Part shown: piece after piece, positions 44,801-55,284 of the stretch
Numbering within the stretch: the first letter of the stretch is position 1
Layout of the letters: each line of letters starts with the position of its first letter
The notes under the pieces: model-generated
Databases searched by the model: none
What the model was told of the DNA's origin: nothing
The model's input: only the letters and a program-made list of their open reading frames with translations
Made by a program: the position numbers and the translations under genes
Source: Hericium rajendrae
Lineage: Eukaryota; Basidiomycota; Agaricomycetes; Russulales; Hericiaceae
Length of the DNA stretch: 64,000 nt
Direction: 5' to 3'
Assembly: GCA_033439255.1 (NCBI GenBank)
Contig: CM065891.1
Span: forward strand, 620,001 to 684,000

Positions 44801-45680
44801 TGCGCACGTTTGCAGCGAACGAGGTGTAGCGGGCCACCAGGCAGTGCGGAGGAGTTGGATTCGGGATGGCATGCTATCAGGGCACCTACAGAAGTCGACC
44901 TTGACGGGGTGGATCCCGTTGGTATGCAGAACGATGAAATCCTTATGAGCGGCCTCGCGAGCAGGACATGGGCCTGCAAAGGCATGCCCCACTTGAACTC
45001 GGAGGCCCAAGTCACAGAGCATAACTTGCTGGAAGCGGCCATGGAGCCATTGCTTAACAAGATAGGCGTGAGGCTGTGGAAGAGAAAAAAGGCAGGACAC
45101 AAGAGGCTCACCTCGGCCACATGCAGCGGGAGTGCATGGTGAACGTTCAGCAAGCAATCCTTGCAGAGAAGCTGCCCTCCGTGACAGTCCCTGCAGAGAA
45201 AGGCAGACCCAATGGCACCACACAGCCCACAAGCGCTCTCTACCCTGAAGTTGGCTTCACAGGCGGCCTCACCCCTCCCATCCAACCTCAGCACCTCATC
45301 CAAGTAATCCGACGCATACTCCCTCCACGTCAAGAGAGGGAGATCCTGTGGGGCCACAAGTCAGATGCCGTCAGGCTCAGCAATTGATGCTGGCTCACTG
45401 AGTTCCTATATCGCTTCGCTGGCACTAACTCGATCCCATCCAGCCCGGGCTCTGCCGATCCTGTGACCTCTGGCACTTCGAAGAACTGTTCCTCAGGCAA
45501 GTCGACGTCGGGGACGGCTTGGCCAGCGTCTGGCGGCGGGGGGATGATCGGTGTTGGTGCGATATGGTCTGTTCTCATGTGAACACGATGACGGCTGTCC
45601 AAGGAGAGGACCTCCGAGATAATAGCAGGCTGATCATGATCATGCATCTCTCGGATGCGTTTCTTGGACTTGTTCTTCAC
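41805..45680 (-). CDS. KDZ transposase
   Basis: Multi-exon; the first exon is 45680-45399 and the second starts at 45345. The N-terminal part has the CxC-type zinc region seen in KDZ proteins (CGLCGAIGSAFLCRDC, LLCKDCLLNVHHALPLH). Core blocks are DLGLRVQVGHAFAGPCP, FIVLHTNGIHPVKVDFC, MLKRAGRGLEPSGIEGTKPG, CPRPGVNLPSNW, AMDANFRLKSR, GSGFAYFVESKGY, INMDYIFLSTL, SYDLACQW and EMGPGSRHDTLDD. The helical C-terminal region (RRKIRRFRRQQATHMPG, TVSWIWQLV, LRVEWAKSKVCAARWHEEVQ) is complete and ends DDFWLG. This matches the RNase H-fold Kyakuja-Dileera-Zisupton transposase. Exons read through the whole family length and I found no stop inside an exon, so it may be active. It presumably acts on the AGTGTAGCC termini. 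Confidence 0.88.
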
Positions 45681-45967
45681 TATTGCAAAGAGCTGACGTG
45701 CGACGAGAAGTGGATAGGGGATGGAAAGCTGAAGACAAGCCTGTAGACTTTAGACAGGATGAGGGGGAGGGGAAGGTGATCGTGGTGTGAGGCGAAAGCG
45801 CTGGCAGTACGCGAGGCGCTGCCTTGACGAGGCGCGTGGGAACTTTTGATAAGCGCGCATCGTGTTCGAAGAGACTTGGTCTAGACCCCACTCTGCAGAG
45901 ACCAGAACATGCAGTTACGAGCCCATGGAGCGAACGTTTTAATACACAAGAAAGGACAGACTAAAAC

Positions 45968-47152
45968 CTAACCTCCAAAAACTTGAAGGCGATCGGAAAC
46001 GAGACTTGTAATAGTTGAGAATAGTGTTAAAGCCCATTGCCACCGTTCTTCGGGCAAGCCATCCATCTCCACCCTTTCCTGATAGGACAACGTGCCCGCC
46101 GGGCGAAACCCATGGCGCGTGTACCGCAGCAACCCTCCAGGACAATATTGAGTAAACGAGAACCGCGTCTCCCCTTCCGCAATGGCAGTATTGGCATGCC
46201 TTATCGAGGAGGACGGAATCTCCGCGCTCGACCCCGGAGGCAAGCTGATGATCAGCCCAAACTCCCAGAGCACGAGTTGGCCCCCCTTCTTATGGTCGAA
46301 GCGTCCAAACGGCGTGATAATGCACCATCCGTGCGGCACGTTGGTGCAGTCGATGTGATCGTGGCAAATGGTGGCGGGGCCAAGGTTAAAGGTCGACGTA
46401 GGGAAGATGCTATTCGGGAAAGGCCATTTAAGGTTGGGGAACTGGTAGCATAGCTTCTCGAAGTTCTCCGCATAGTACGCGTAAACCTTCGGAGCATACA
46501 TTGCAAATATGCCTACCATAACGTTAGCACAGAGGAATCTCTCTGGGATGGACACACTCACTGCTGCCAAAGCCAGCCACGTGCTGAATGGCCCAGTTGT
46601 CCAGAAGCCGGTCGAGTATCCTCTGCATGGGCCCAGTATTCGCGAGGTTTCGTGGCAGCTGAAGCGCGTGAGGGAGCAGGCCGACATGCAGAGAGTAAAC
46701 AGTAGAAGGCGTACCTCAGGACCTCCACCGTACGACGGCCCCGTGTTGAGAGCAAGAAAGTCACCCCGCTGTCAGTCTACAAGCCCTCTAGTAGACCACT
46801 TCCTGCTCTCCCGCTCTGCTCCCTCCAGTGCCACTGTAACCTCCTCCACCACCGCGTCCCAGTCAGCCCCACGTGGCCTGCCTGGAAGAAAAGCCACGAT
46901 GCGACCCTCCGGGTCGCAGAGAGCATGGGGCTGGCTAAGGAGCAGGCGATCGGATGAGTCAGCATGCGCGCACGAAAGACAGGCCTCGACTCACCATCCA
47001 TCCCAGTCCAAGTCCTCAAACCCGAGCGCAATGAGTTCATCATAGGTCCACGGCCTTGCCTTTAATGGCTTTGACCTCACCCCAATGTAGCTCCAGGTAT
47101 CCCTCCTCAAGCAAGCTGTGTTGAAGCTGGTTGGAACAATGACAGCCTTCAT
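45968..47152 (-). CDS. TET/JBP-family 5-methylcytosine dioxygenase
   Basis: Exons on minus: 47152-46995, 46934-~46820, 46768-46715, 46658-46562, 46512-45968. Family blocks appear in order: ELIALGFEDLDWDG, DPEGRIVAFLPGRPRG, RGDFLALNTGPSYGGG, then the double-stranded beta-helix core. Fe(II) ligands are His and Asp in CHDHIDCTN and the distal His in SIRHANTAI; the 2-oxoglutarate Arg is in GETRFSFTQY. Also seen are GWCIITPFGRFD and KKGGQLVLWEFGL. Fungal TET/JBP enzymes oxidise 5mC in DNA to hydroxymethyl-, formyl- and carboxyl-cytosine. The join between exons 2 and 3 is not resolved: either a GTTACA donor near 46820 or an in-frame TGA at about 46772. A Ser-rich open stretch upstream (47803-47242) may be an N-terminal exon. 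The gene starts 288 bp beyond the transposase. Confidence 0.83.
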
Positions 47153-47892
47153 GCTACGATGAGACAGAGAAGACCGGACTTTCGTGGCGCCGTGGCCTGG
47201 CTGCACGACTTTTGAGCGAAGGCGCGCTCATTTCTTGCACCTCCTCTTTGTCTTCGAGTTCGCGCGGTGTTGCTTTACAGGGTCGAATGCAACACTGGGT
47301 TCGATGTCGTCCTCTGATGACTCGGAGCCGCGTTCACGGGCAGTAGGGCTATGGCTGAAGGGTGGGTGGCATGACGGCAAGGGAACCGCTCCAGTCGACA
47401 GTGCCGATGGGGAGCAGTAAGCAGGCGAAGGGCTGCGCGAGGCCTCTGTTAAAGGCGAGGAGCTTCGCGAACCAGCGGTGGGCCACGTCAGTGGGTTGAG
47501 GGGCGAGGAAAACACGCGCTTTCGTGCCGATGAAGACGATGAGCCTGGAGAGAAGGATTGACCCTGTGCGCCGACCGCATCCTGCGGGCCAGCCCGCTGT
47601 TCCCTCTCCTGATCTCCCCCCGAAGCCTCGTCCTGCCTATCCTCCTCTTCAAAGGCTTTCAACAGCCCTACGCTGATGTCGCCCATCCTGTGAGCGACCC
47701 GGAATGGCACGGAGGCTAGGGAGTGATCGAAAGGATTGTAGGTGCGGCCGGAACGAGTGAGCCGCGTGAACACCGGGGCGGAGGCACCCTCCTCCTGCTG
47801 CATATAAAAGAAAATCAGCGTCCGTGGCACGACGAGGCTACGTGTCACATACCATGGGCGCACTCGACGTGTCAGAGTGGAGCTGTCCTGGC

Positions 47893-48290
47893 TACGGCTG
47901 CCCCTAGAGAGAAACGCATGCCTGAGGTCAGATGGTTTGTACAGGAAAAGCAGAAAGAAAAAAGATGTCCCGCGACTCCGCCTTCCAACTGCTGGGCCTT
48001 GGCGAGACCCAACTTGAAGGACGGACAGAGTCTCTGGGACGGGAGATGGAAAGTCGAACCACTCACTGGGAAGCGCTACGCGCGCACGACGTGTCAACCA
48101 GGTGGATTTGTCTTCGAAAGGGCCACCCCTAGATAGAAACGCGTGCGAACGAGGTCAGATCACGTCGAAAAGCAAAACAAAGGGCAGAAGCCGTCCGGCC
48201 GCTCCCCCCATCCAGCTGCTGGGCCTTGGCGAGACCCAACTGGAAGGATGGACGGAGCCACCAAGACAAGAGAAGAAAGGCAAGCTACTC
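47893..48290. repeat. Tandem duplication (~225-bp offset) upstream of the TET/JBP gene
   Basis: The segment from CCCCTAGAGAGAAACGC (47901) through CTGCTGGGCCTTGGCGAGAC (~47991) recurs from 48126 (CCCCTAGATAGAAACGC) through the same phrase at ~48217, and continues to GGACGGAG. Each copy ends close to a minus-strand splice donor (CCCAGTGAGTGG; CTTCGTGAGTAG). The copies could be duplicated 5' exons or promoter units of the TET/JBP gene. Confidence 0.7.
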
Positions 48291-48662
48291 ACGAAGACTA
48301 CTCAACCCAGAGGAAGAGAAAGGAGTGGATAGAACAAAAGACGAGGAAAACGAGAGGAGGAAGAGATGCGAGGTCAAGTTGGCTGCGTCCGAAAGCGGTA
48401 TGTAGGTGAGGCCTCACAATTCATGCCCCGACGAAGCGGAGTCTCAACTTGCACAAGTGGATGAGTAATGCTGATGACACCGCCAAAAAACTCTGGAACA
48501 TATCATTTGCATATTCAGAGTAAGCAACGACCGAGAACGTAAGAAAAGCGACAGAACACATGACAGTACAGATAACAGTGGGATTGTAACGAGACCGGAA
48601 AGTGAAGATAGCAAAGACTCATCCATGCAGTGAGCCGCAGGCTAAATATCATCATCGGTATG

Positions 48663-49884
48663 CTAATTCCGTACGCGCACACAGCCGGCCGCAAGGGCCT
48701 CTGCAAACACCTCTCTAGCAATATAAAGATTCTTGTATTTGCTAAAGTTGTTCAGCGACACGCCGCAAACCTGCTTCAACGTTGACCAATACGAAGAATA
48801 TAGCCCTGGCTTCTTTCCCTGGAAGACAGCATAGATGGGGCCTACATGGTCATCCGGCAAATCATGAAACTGCAAAGCAGGCCCTGCATCAGGACTGTGC
48901 TGAGGACTTAGCGCGACGCCGTCACCTTCGTCGTTGTCGACATCACTATGGGTCGAGCCAGGAGCGGCAGGGACCCACGGTGCGATAGCAGGACGGCATT
49001 CAAATGAACCTTCCTTGCAGAAGTGCGTCAGACCACGCTCCGAGTGAGCACGGTACGCCGCCCACGCGTCGCAGCAGTCATGGAAGCCACTGTAGAGCGG
49101 CTGTGCGCATCCACGAACCTGCTCCTCTGCGCGTGCCCTGTGTACAGGAATGAGCCCCTGGCCACTCGAGAAGGATAAAACTTACAAATTGTAGTATACC
49201 CCGGGGCAATAGCCCCTAAAGACAACCCAAGCGTTAATCCATGACCCGCCTTCGTAACCCATTCCATCGCCAGAATCTTCTGCATTATGGCGTAGCACGT
49301 GAAGGCACCATGCCCGCCCAGCCTTCTGACCCTTGCTACTCCTCGCACGGAAGGCATAGGCCAATCCTCGCGGGACGCCTTGGCTCACCACGCCAGCCTC
49401 CCACCTACAGGACAAAACTTCACGATAAAACTCTACTCCTAGACTACTACTGCTTACCACTGTGAAAAGAATCCTGTATGTTTGCCCGACACTACATGAT
49501 AATGATGGCCGTTCATAGCGATGTTGTCTGGAACGTTTTCAGTAGCACTCAATAGGCGAACGATGAGCATGCGCACCGTCCGACTCGACGTCGTTTGCAG
49601 ACCAACTGCTAGGGAAAGGGGCAGACAAACTAGCAGAGGTTGGTGATGAGGCGCGACCAGCGGGGATGTCTGCATGGCCAGCCTCACAGTAAGAACACGA
49701 CGCGCCAGCCATAGGCAGAACACTTACACGCCTTTCCTTCCGCGTCAATCTCAACCTCGCCCATAAGCCTGACCAGCTCCGGGTCCGTCGCATAAGACGA
49801 CGTTGGCGTCTGGCGCGACGACAAAGGTGTAGCATACGACGATGGGCTCTCAGACGGTGGAGGAACACACAGCGGCGAGAGCAT
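48663..49884 (-). CDS. Protein with RNase H1 hybrid-binding (viroplasmin-like) modules
   Basis: ATG at 49884 opens a Ser/Pro/Thr-rich start (MLSPLCVPPPSESPSSY). A first module reads HYHVVSGKHTGFFSQW, then after an intron WEAGVVSQGVPRGLAYAF. The last exon (48875-48663) has a second: PIYAVFQGKKPGLYSSYWST, GVSLNNFSKYKNLYIAREVF, AEALAAG. The pattern Y-x-V-x2-G-x2-x-G-hydrophobic-S-x-W ... V-x-G-V ... F-x-x-F is that of the RNase H1 N-terminal domain (Cauli_VI fold), which binds RNA:DNA hybrids. A TATATAAA box on minus (RC of 49960-49967) lies ~75 bp upstream. The middle exons (49580-48880) could not be joined with certainty, and one reading has a frame break after SPIEC. A role in transposition is only inferred from position. 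Confidence 0.55.
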
Positions 49885-50226
49885 CCCCGCCGAGCACGAG
49901 AGATAGAGGCGAGTAAAAGAGGGAAAAGGGGAGTGAGGATTACGGAGGAGCTGAGGGGGTTTATATAGGCTGGGGGGCGTCAGCCACAGCGAAGGAAGCG
50001 AAGGAAGTCGAACCGCAGAGCAGCGCACGCTGAACGTGCCAGAGGGCCTCTACACGCTCGAGAACGCGAGCCTGAACGCGGTTTGTTTTGATCACGTGCA
50101 TATAGTTGAAGTTCGGCTACGTCGGCTAAAGATCGGGACCAGCCGGAACTGGGTGTGAGTCGGTGTTTGTACTCCTTTGTTCACTCCCTATTCGTCTCCC
50201 ACCTGATTGACGCCGCAGATAGCCCG

Positions 50227-53200
50227 ATGGCTGGCAAGACGCTCGCAGGCAAATTGCGCGTTCGCAAGTCGCACCTTGCTGGTCTAGGGAAGCCTCGCGG
50301 CCGCAAGGCCTTCCTACGCGGCCACTGAGTCGAGTTCTGCCAGCGACACGTATCAGCCTGGCGAGACGCCACTGCCGCCGATCCTCCCACGACAGGCACA
50401 TTTTATGACAAGACCACAAATAGTTATCTGCAAGAAATCGGGTACGATTTTGACGTCAACGCAGAGGGCAGAATCATTCCTTTACCCGATGACGTGGACG
50501 AGGACGAGGGTGCCGAGGGCTTTGCAGGCGAGGATGGGCCAGTAGGGGACCAGACCGCGGCTCAGGCAGCTCACGCGGAGGCGGTCGCTCAGAAGAAGAG
50601 CGTCAAGCGGAAGGCTCTTCGAACGGTGCGCCTCTTTTTCGTTTATCTTCGCTTACTCTGACTTGCCTGCTTGATAGGCTCTTTCCCATTGGTTCCGCAA
50701 TAACAGCAATGGCTCCGGGAGCAAAAAACCTCGCGATGGAATGAGCAAGAAGTTCGACGCCATGGTCGACATGGCTCCTGAGAAGCCTCGCCGTGCCCAT
50801 GCCGATCAGTTTTTCTCCACGAAGCACTACGACATCATGGTCAAAGACTGCTTCGACGCCCATTTCCGCACTGTCGCTTCGGCATGGGCAGCTGCCCAGG
50901 CCATTCCTCAATAGCTGGGCATGGAAGGCTCGCCTTCAGAAGATCAGCTGGCCTTGCTTGCCGGCGTGACGTTCGAAGGCGACGATCTCTTCCAGGACGT
51001 CTATGACAACTGGCATCAGAGTTTTGCGAAGAAAGGTGGCAAGCTGGTTGAAGTCACGCTGCGGGCTGCTTTCACCCGCGCGGTGTACCATTTGCAGTCG
51101 GACGAGTTCAAGGAGAGCCTCAAGCAGGAGTTAGACAGCATTTATGACAAGGCCATGGACACGTATCGCCAACTCTTGGATGCTGCTGACACGGAGAAGA
51201 CGCCGGAGTACTACCATGAGTACGTACAGTTGCTCCTCATGGTGATTTGTAGGCTGATTCACGTCATGCAGGATGCAGTCTAAGGCCCCTCATTATCTGT
51301 ATCCATTTGCCGAGCACATGTCGAAGAGGCTCGGCATGAACGTTTCGATAATGGTGTACGGCCCAATCTCAGTGCGAGGGGGAGCGATCAGTGTGAAGAG
51401 GTGCGTCTTTCCCATTGTGCTGCCATGTATCAATCTAACGGTATACACAGTATTCACGTTGGAACCACAAACGACCCTGCAAGCTTGGAATGGATGGACG
51501 CCGAGCCGGAGGCCTGCGAGGCGATGGTGAAGTCCATGCGCGCATTCGGGGAGCGATGTTTTAGTGAGTAACATGTGCCTGTTCTGTGGCCTATGTACTG
51601 ATGGACCCGCCTACGTAGCCCCGGAGGAGCATGCAGCGCGCGCTCTTCCAAACGTCGCGACGAGCTCTAGCGTTGATCCGCCAACAGACGAGGGGCCGCC
51701 AAGGTCGACGGAGGCGATGGGCGAGCAGCAGGATGCTGCTTTTTTACGTGGCACTGCTCCGCCTGAAGTCTCACCTTGTGCTAGCCGGTCTCCATCTCTT
51801 ATCGGTGGGCCAACTCACATGCGAACGCTGGAGGCTGATGGGACACCATCAGTACTCTCCCCTCGTGAAGGCCGTTCTTATCCTTCACGTGGCTCAGAGT
51901 CGCCAGATCGCACGCTCGCCCCTCCTTTCATGCCGTCGAGTCCCACTCCACCGCGCACGCCTGCCGCTCCCTTGCAGGCAGCGCCCAAACAGTCCGCCGT
52001 CCTGTCGAAGCAAGCTCATGGTCCAGCCAAGACCCCGTTGTTCCTGCCTAGCTCCAGCCCCGCTTCTGCCCAACTGAGCCATCATCCTTCCCAGAACACT
52101 AGTCTGCATCGCGGTCCACCGCCGCCGCTGCCCTCCTCCATCCCACGTCCCTCTCGGACTGCTTCACAGCCTGCATCCCGCATGGCACGATCTGTCAACG
52201 TGCCGTCCAGGCGGTTTATATCTGCACCCACACCTGGTTTCATTACGCAAATTGATCACCCTGCAGCGAGCAGGAAAGTGTCCATTGACCCTCGCCTTGA
52301 GGCGCAGTCGGCATCTGGAGTGGAACATCGTGAACGCGAGGAATCAGATGGCCTACACACCCCACCCTTGTCACCCCTCATACCCGAGGACGAGCCGCTC
52401 ATCACGCCGAGTTTCTCAAATATGCCAGCGAATCGGATGCTGCAGCCATACTTGCGAAGGCCGTTCCCCTCGCAGCGCAGTGGGATGTCGAGGGAGCTCG
52501 ACGAACTCTCATTCAGCTTGCTGGAGGACAAGCGGGAGATGGAATGGAATGCAATGCGTAGCACCCATGTGCAGGATCGAGAGCGTAACAAATCCGACAG
52601 TCCATTCATGGCCGTCGACACTATCCCGAAGACGCCCGCTCGGCCTCCAAGACGTCAAGCACCCATTCGACACAAGCCCTCTCATCCATTGTCACCACTC
52701 TTTTCTCCTGGATTGCCTCCGTTTACTCAGCACTTTGCTGAAGCCTCTTCTTCTCCTGTGCCTTCGCAAAGAGCCAAACTGCCTTCCACAAGGCCTCCTC
52801 CCAGCTCATCTTGGCCACCAAGTCAGCCGCCTCCCAATGCGCTGCAAACCATGGAAGAGATGGCAAGGCGTCGTCGATCAGCTGCATCTGTCATGGGTCC
52901 TGCAAGAAGCTTGGTGGCTGCCACAACAACTTCCGTAGTGAGGGCTGAGAAGGACACCTCACGCTGGCCAGACAAGATGCATGAGTTGTACAAATTTTTG
53001 ACCAATGGCAAGGACTGGGGTGAGGGCTGGATTGCTTGTGTCACAGAGTGGGTCGAGGTCGAGGGTATGGATGGATTTCCGGTAAGTCGGCGTTACTTGA
53101 ATGGGAGGTAGCACTATAGCTAACCGTCCAACAGGTTGATGTTAAGTCCAATCCCAATGTTGGTGCGTTTTCTGCTACCACCCGCCCCGAGCCTGTTGGC

Positions 53201-53669
53201 AGGTGGATTGCGTACAAGAGAACTGCCAAGGATCGACCAATCGGAAGTCTCATGGCGTACTCGAGTGCATGGTGGGCTTGGTGGGGAGACTGCCAGCCTG
53301 AAGAGCATGGCGTTGACCAGAAGGGTAGGCCAGGTCCTCCAGCAGCGGACTTGGACTGGTCCTGCATGGATGTCACTACCAGTTGCGGCCTGGTGCTTAT
53401 TATCGTCAGCTTATCTTTCTGGGGTGCTGAGGTCTTCAAGGCTGGAGGTGTGAGTTCGCGACAGGCGCAGGAGTGGCACGATGCTGTTGCTCAGGCCACT
53501 CTGGCCTTCACCTCTATTCGTAGGTGGAAAATGGACAGTGAGGGTGACTCTGCAAAGCGAAAGAGGTTCATACCATGCTTTTCATTGGCTTGTCGGTGCA
53601 CTAAAGTGAACAATCAGCATCCCACTCCCCTCTGGCTCGACCAGACCCAAGAAGCGCCGCAGGAATTAA
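50227..53669 (+). pseudogene. KDZ-linked accessory gene with two in-frame stops
   Basis: Exons 50227-50625, 50678-51219, 51272-51400, 51451-51563, 51619-53081, 53135-53565 and 53618-53669 close in phase (1043 codons). The product starts MAGKTLAGKLRVRKSH. It contains YDKTTNSYLQEIGYDFDV, a basic ALSHWFRNNSNGSG region, SKRLGMNVSIMVYGP...GGAISVKSIHVGTTND, EEHAARALPN, a Pro/Ser-rich middle and an RWIAYKRTAKDRPIG...WWAWWGDCQP domain, and ends in an NLS-like RPKKRRRN. This architecture is common next to mushroom KDZ transposases; the function is unknown. TGA (50326-50328) and TAG (50912-50914) interrupt an otherwise clean frame. Either the gene is newly dead or translation restarts at ATG 50921. A short divergent promoter (49885-50226) is shared with the hybrid-binding gene. 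Confidence 0.72.
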
Positions 53670-54411
53670 TTCTCGTACGCAGCCCTCTGCGTCTTCGCGC
53701 GCCTCTCATGCAATTGTTCAAATGTCGACCATATTTATTTCCTTCCGCTTTCAACACATTCATTTCATGCCTCTTGTTTTCCCTTCACGATGCTCCCACC
53801 TGACACTTTACGACATTTTCTGTCTGACGACAATCCACAACGCTCCACAACGCTCGACGAAGGTCCTACAGCTCAAATCTCAACGCCTAATATCGCATCT
53901 ATATCATATGTATTCCATCTTACGTCGCATTGCATTGTCTTATACCCTCGCATCGTACAGCTTTCTGCCATACTGTCTTCATAACTCTCTTACTCTCCAG
54001 CATTATATGCTCACTGCATAGTCCATACTGTAGCATTATTCTCTATCTCATCGCCTCCCCTTGTTTATTTCTACTCATGCATACTAATCTCTGCTCTAGG
54101 TGTTTTCCTCTTTGAGGCCCTATGATCTCGCCTCAATCTGCGAAACAGTGCTTCTACTTGGTCCGATTCAACTCACAATGCCTGGTACATGCTTTATGCT
54201 TCCACAGCGTCACGAAGATATATCGACATATTCCCTGATTCACCACATCCTCACCTATTCTCCCTGCTTTTACACAGTCTTGCTTTTTAATGGACAGCTA
54301 TACTTGGTACCTTATGTTGAGATCTTGCATCATTATAATGTCAGTGACCTTTTGCTTCTCACTCTGCATGTCTTCGCTGGGGTTTGCAGGCAGGTTCAAA
54401 AGGTGTGTGTT

Positions 54412-54480
54412 ATGTTTTTTGTGCAACATATGTTTTTCGCACAACATATGTTTTTCACACGACGTATGTTTTTTGCACGA
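54412..54480. repeat. 18-bp tandem repeat near the right end of the KDZ element
   Basis: Four units of about 18 bp (CATATGTTTTTCGCACAA and variants). It lies just inside the right-end cluster of CATTTAGCTAAATG palindromes and has no counterpart at the left end. A binding-site array is possible. Confidence 0.85.
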
Positions 54481-55254
54481 TTAGATTTGATAAGATTAAG
54501 GCTTTCGAACCTGAGAGATAAGTTGAGTGCATTTAGCTAAATGTGTAGAGGCAGGCATTTAGCTAAATTTGTGAAGACTTGCCAATTGTAGGCTGCCGAT
54601 GATTTTTCATTGTGACAGGTGGTAGGTACTGTACCATTAGTTAAATGGCTACACTTAGTGGTGCATGAGGCGTGGCGGGCGTGCATGAGGCGTGACGGGC
54701 GGATGCGAGGCGTGATGGGCGCGAGCAGGGTGCTGGCTTGTGCACGAGGTGCGGCGGGGAGCAGCAGGATACGGCGAGGCAGCGGGCCCGCGCATGGCCA
54801 CGCACGATGTGTGCGCGTGCGTGTGCTGGCTGGCACGCCCGCGCGAGGCTGCAGCCGTCAGCCTGCTGTACGTACGCTGACGGGGCTGCACGCAGCACAG
54901 CCGGGTTGCGCGCAACCCGTGGGCTCGTGCACGAGACGGGCCACGCACAGCACGCCTGGCCCGTGCGCCACGCAGCAGCACCGTGCGCTGGATCACGAGG
55001 CCGTGCGCGAGGGATACAGCCCGTGCGCGAGGCAACGGGCAGGCGTGGGCATTATCCGGCGAGGTGCATGCGCTGGCGCACGCGGACGTGGGCGTTGGGA
55101 GACAGCACGCCAGCCACTGCGGGTGTGACGGCGATGTTGAGCGATGGGGAGGCGACGGCGAGGCGACGGGAGGAGACGGCGGGAGGAGACGGCGGGAGGC
55201 GACGGTGAGGCGACAGCGGGAGGGGGCAGGGAGAGGCGCGGGAGAGAGCAGGTC

Positions 55255-55284
55255 GAGAGTACCGCTCGTACGAGCGGTACTCTC
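55255..55284. other. 30-nt perfect stem-loop in element B
   Basis: GAGAGTACCGCTCG and its exact complement CGAGCGGTACTCTC are separated by TA, making a perfect palindrome. It closes the GC-rich block and stands ~45 nt from a minus-strand donor (ATAAG|GTGAGTA). It corresponds in position to the stem-loop of element A. Confidence 0.9.

Larger units (their letters stand above)
41312..54655. mobile_element. 13.3-kb KDZ transposon carrying a TET/JBP gene
   Basis: The inverted ends share AGTGTAGCCATTT, with GTGTAGCCATTTAGCTAA at the left and GTGTAGCCATTTAACTAA (read on minus) at the right. Palindromes CATTTAGCTAAATG built on the terminal motif cluster just inside both ends (41400-41460; 54530-54570). 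The gene order is transposase (minus), TET/JBP dioxygenase (minus), hybrid-binding-domain protein (minus), then a divergent accessory gene (plus). No target duplication can be matched, partly because the target is the repetitive GC-rich block of element B. The empty stretches 41331-41804 and 53670-54636 hold only the end sequences and an 18-bp repeat. Confidence 0.82.

Noticed and set aside
53670-54540. Frames of 60-146 codons after the KDZ accessory gene
   Set aside because: AT-rich, low-complexity translations (including the repeated MFF..H units of an 18-bp tandem repeat) in the element's end region.
41312-54655. Target-site duplication for the KDZ element
   Set aside because: Candidate flanks (CAGGCGTG and TAGTGGTG) do not match, and the surrounding GC-rich repeat makes chance similarity likely, so none is claimed.
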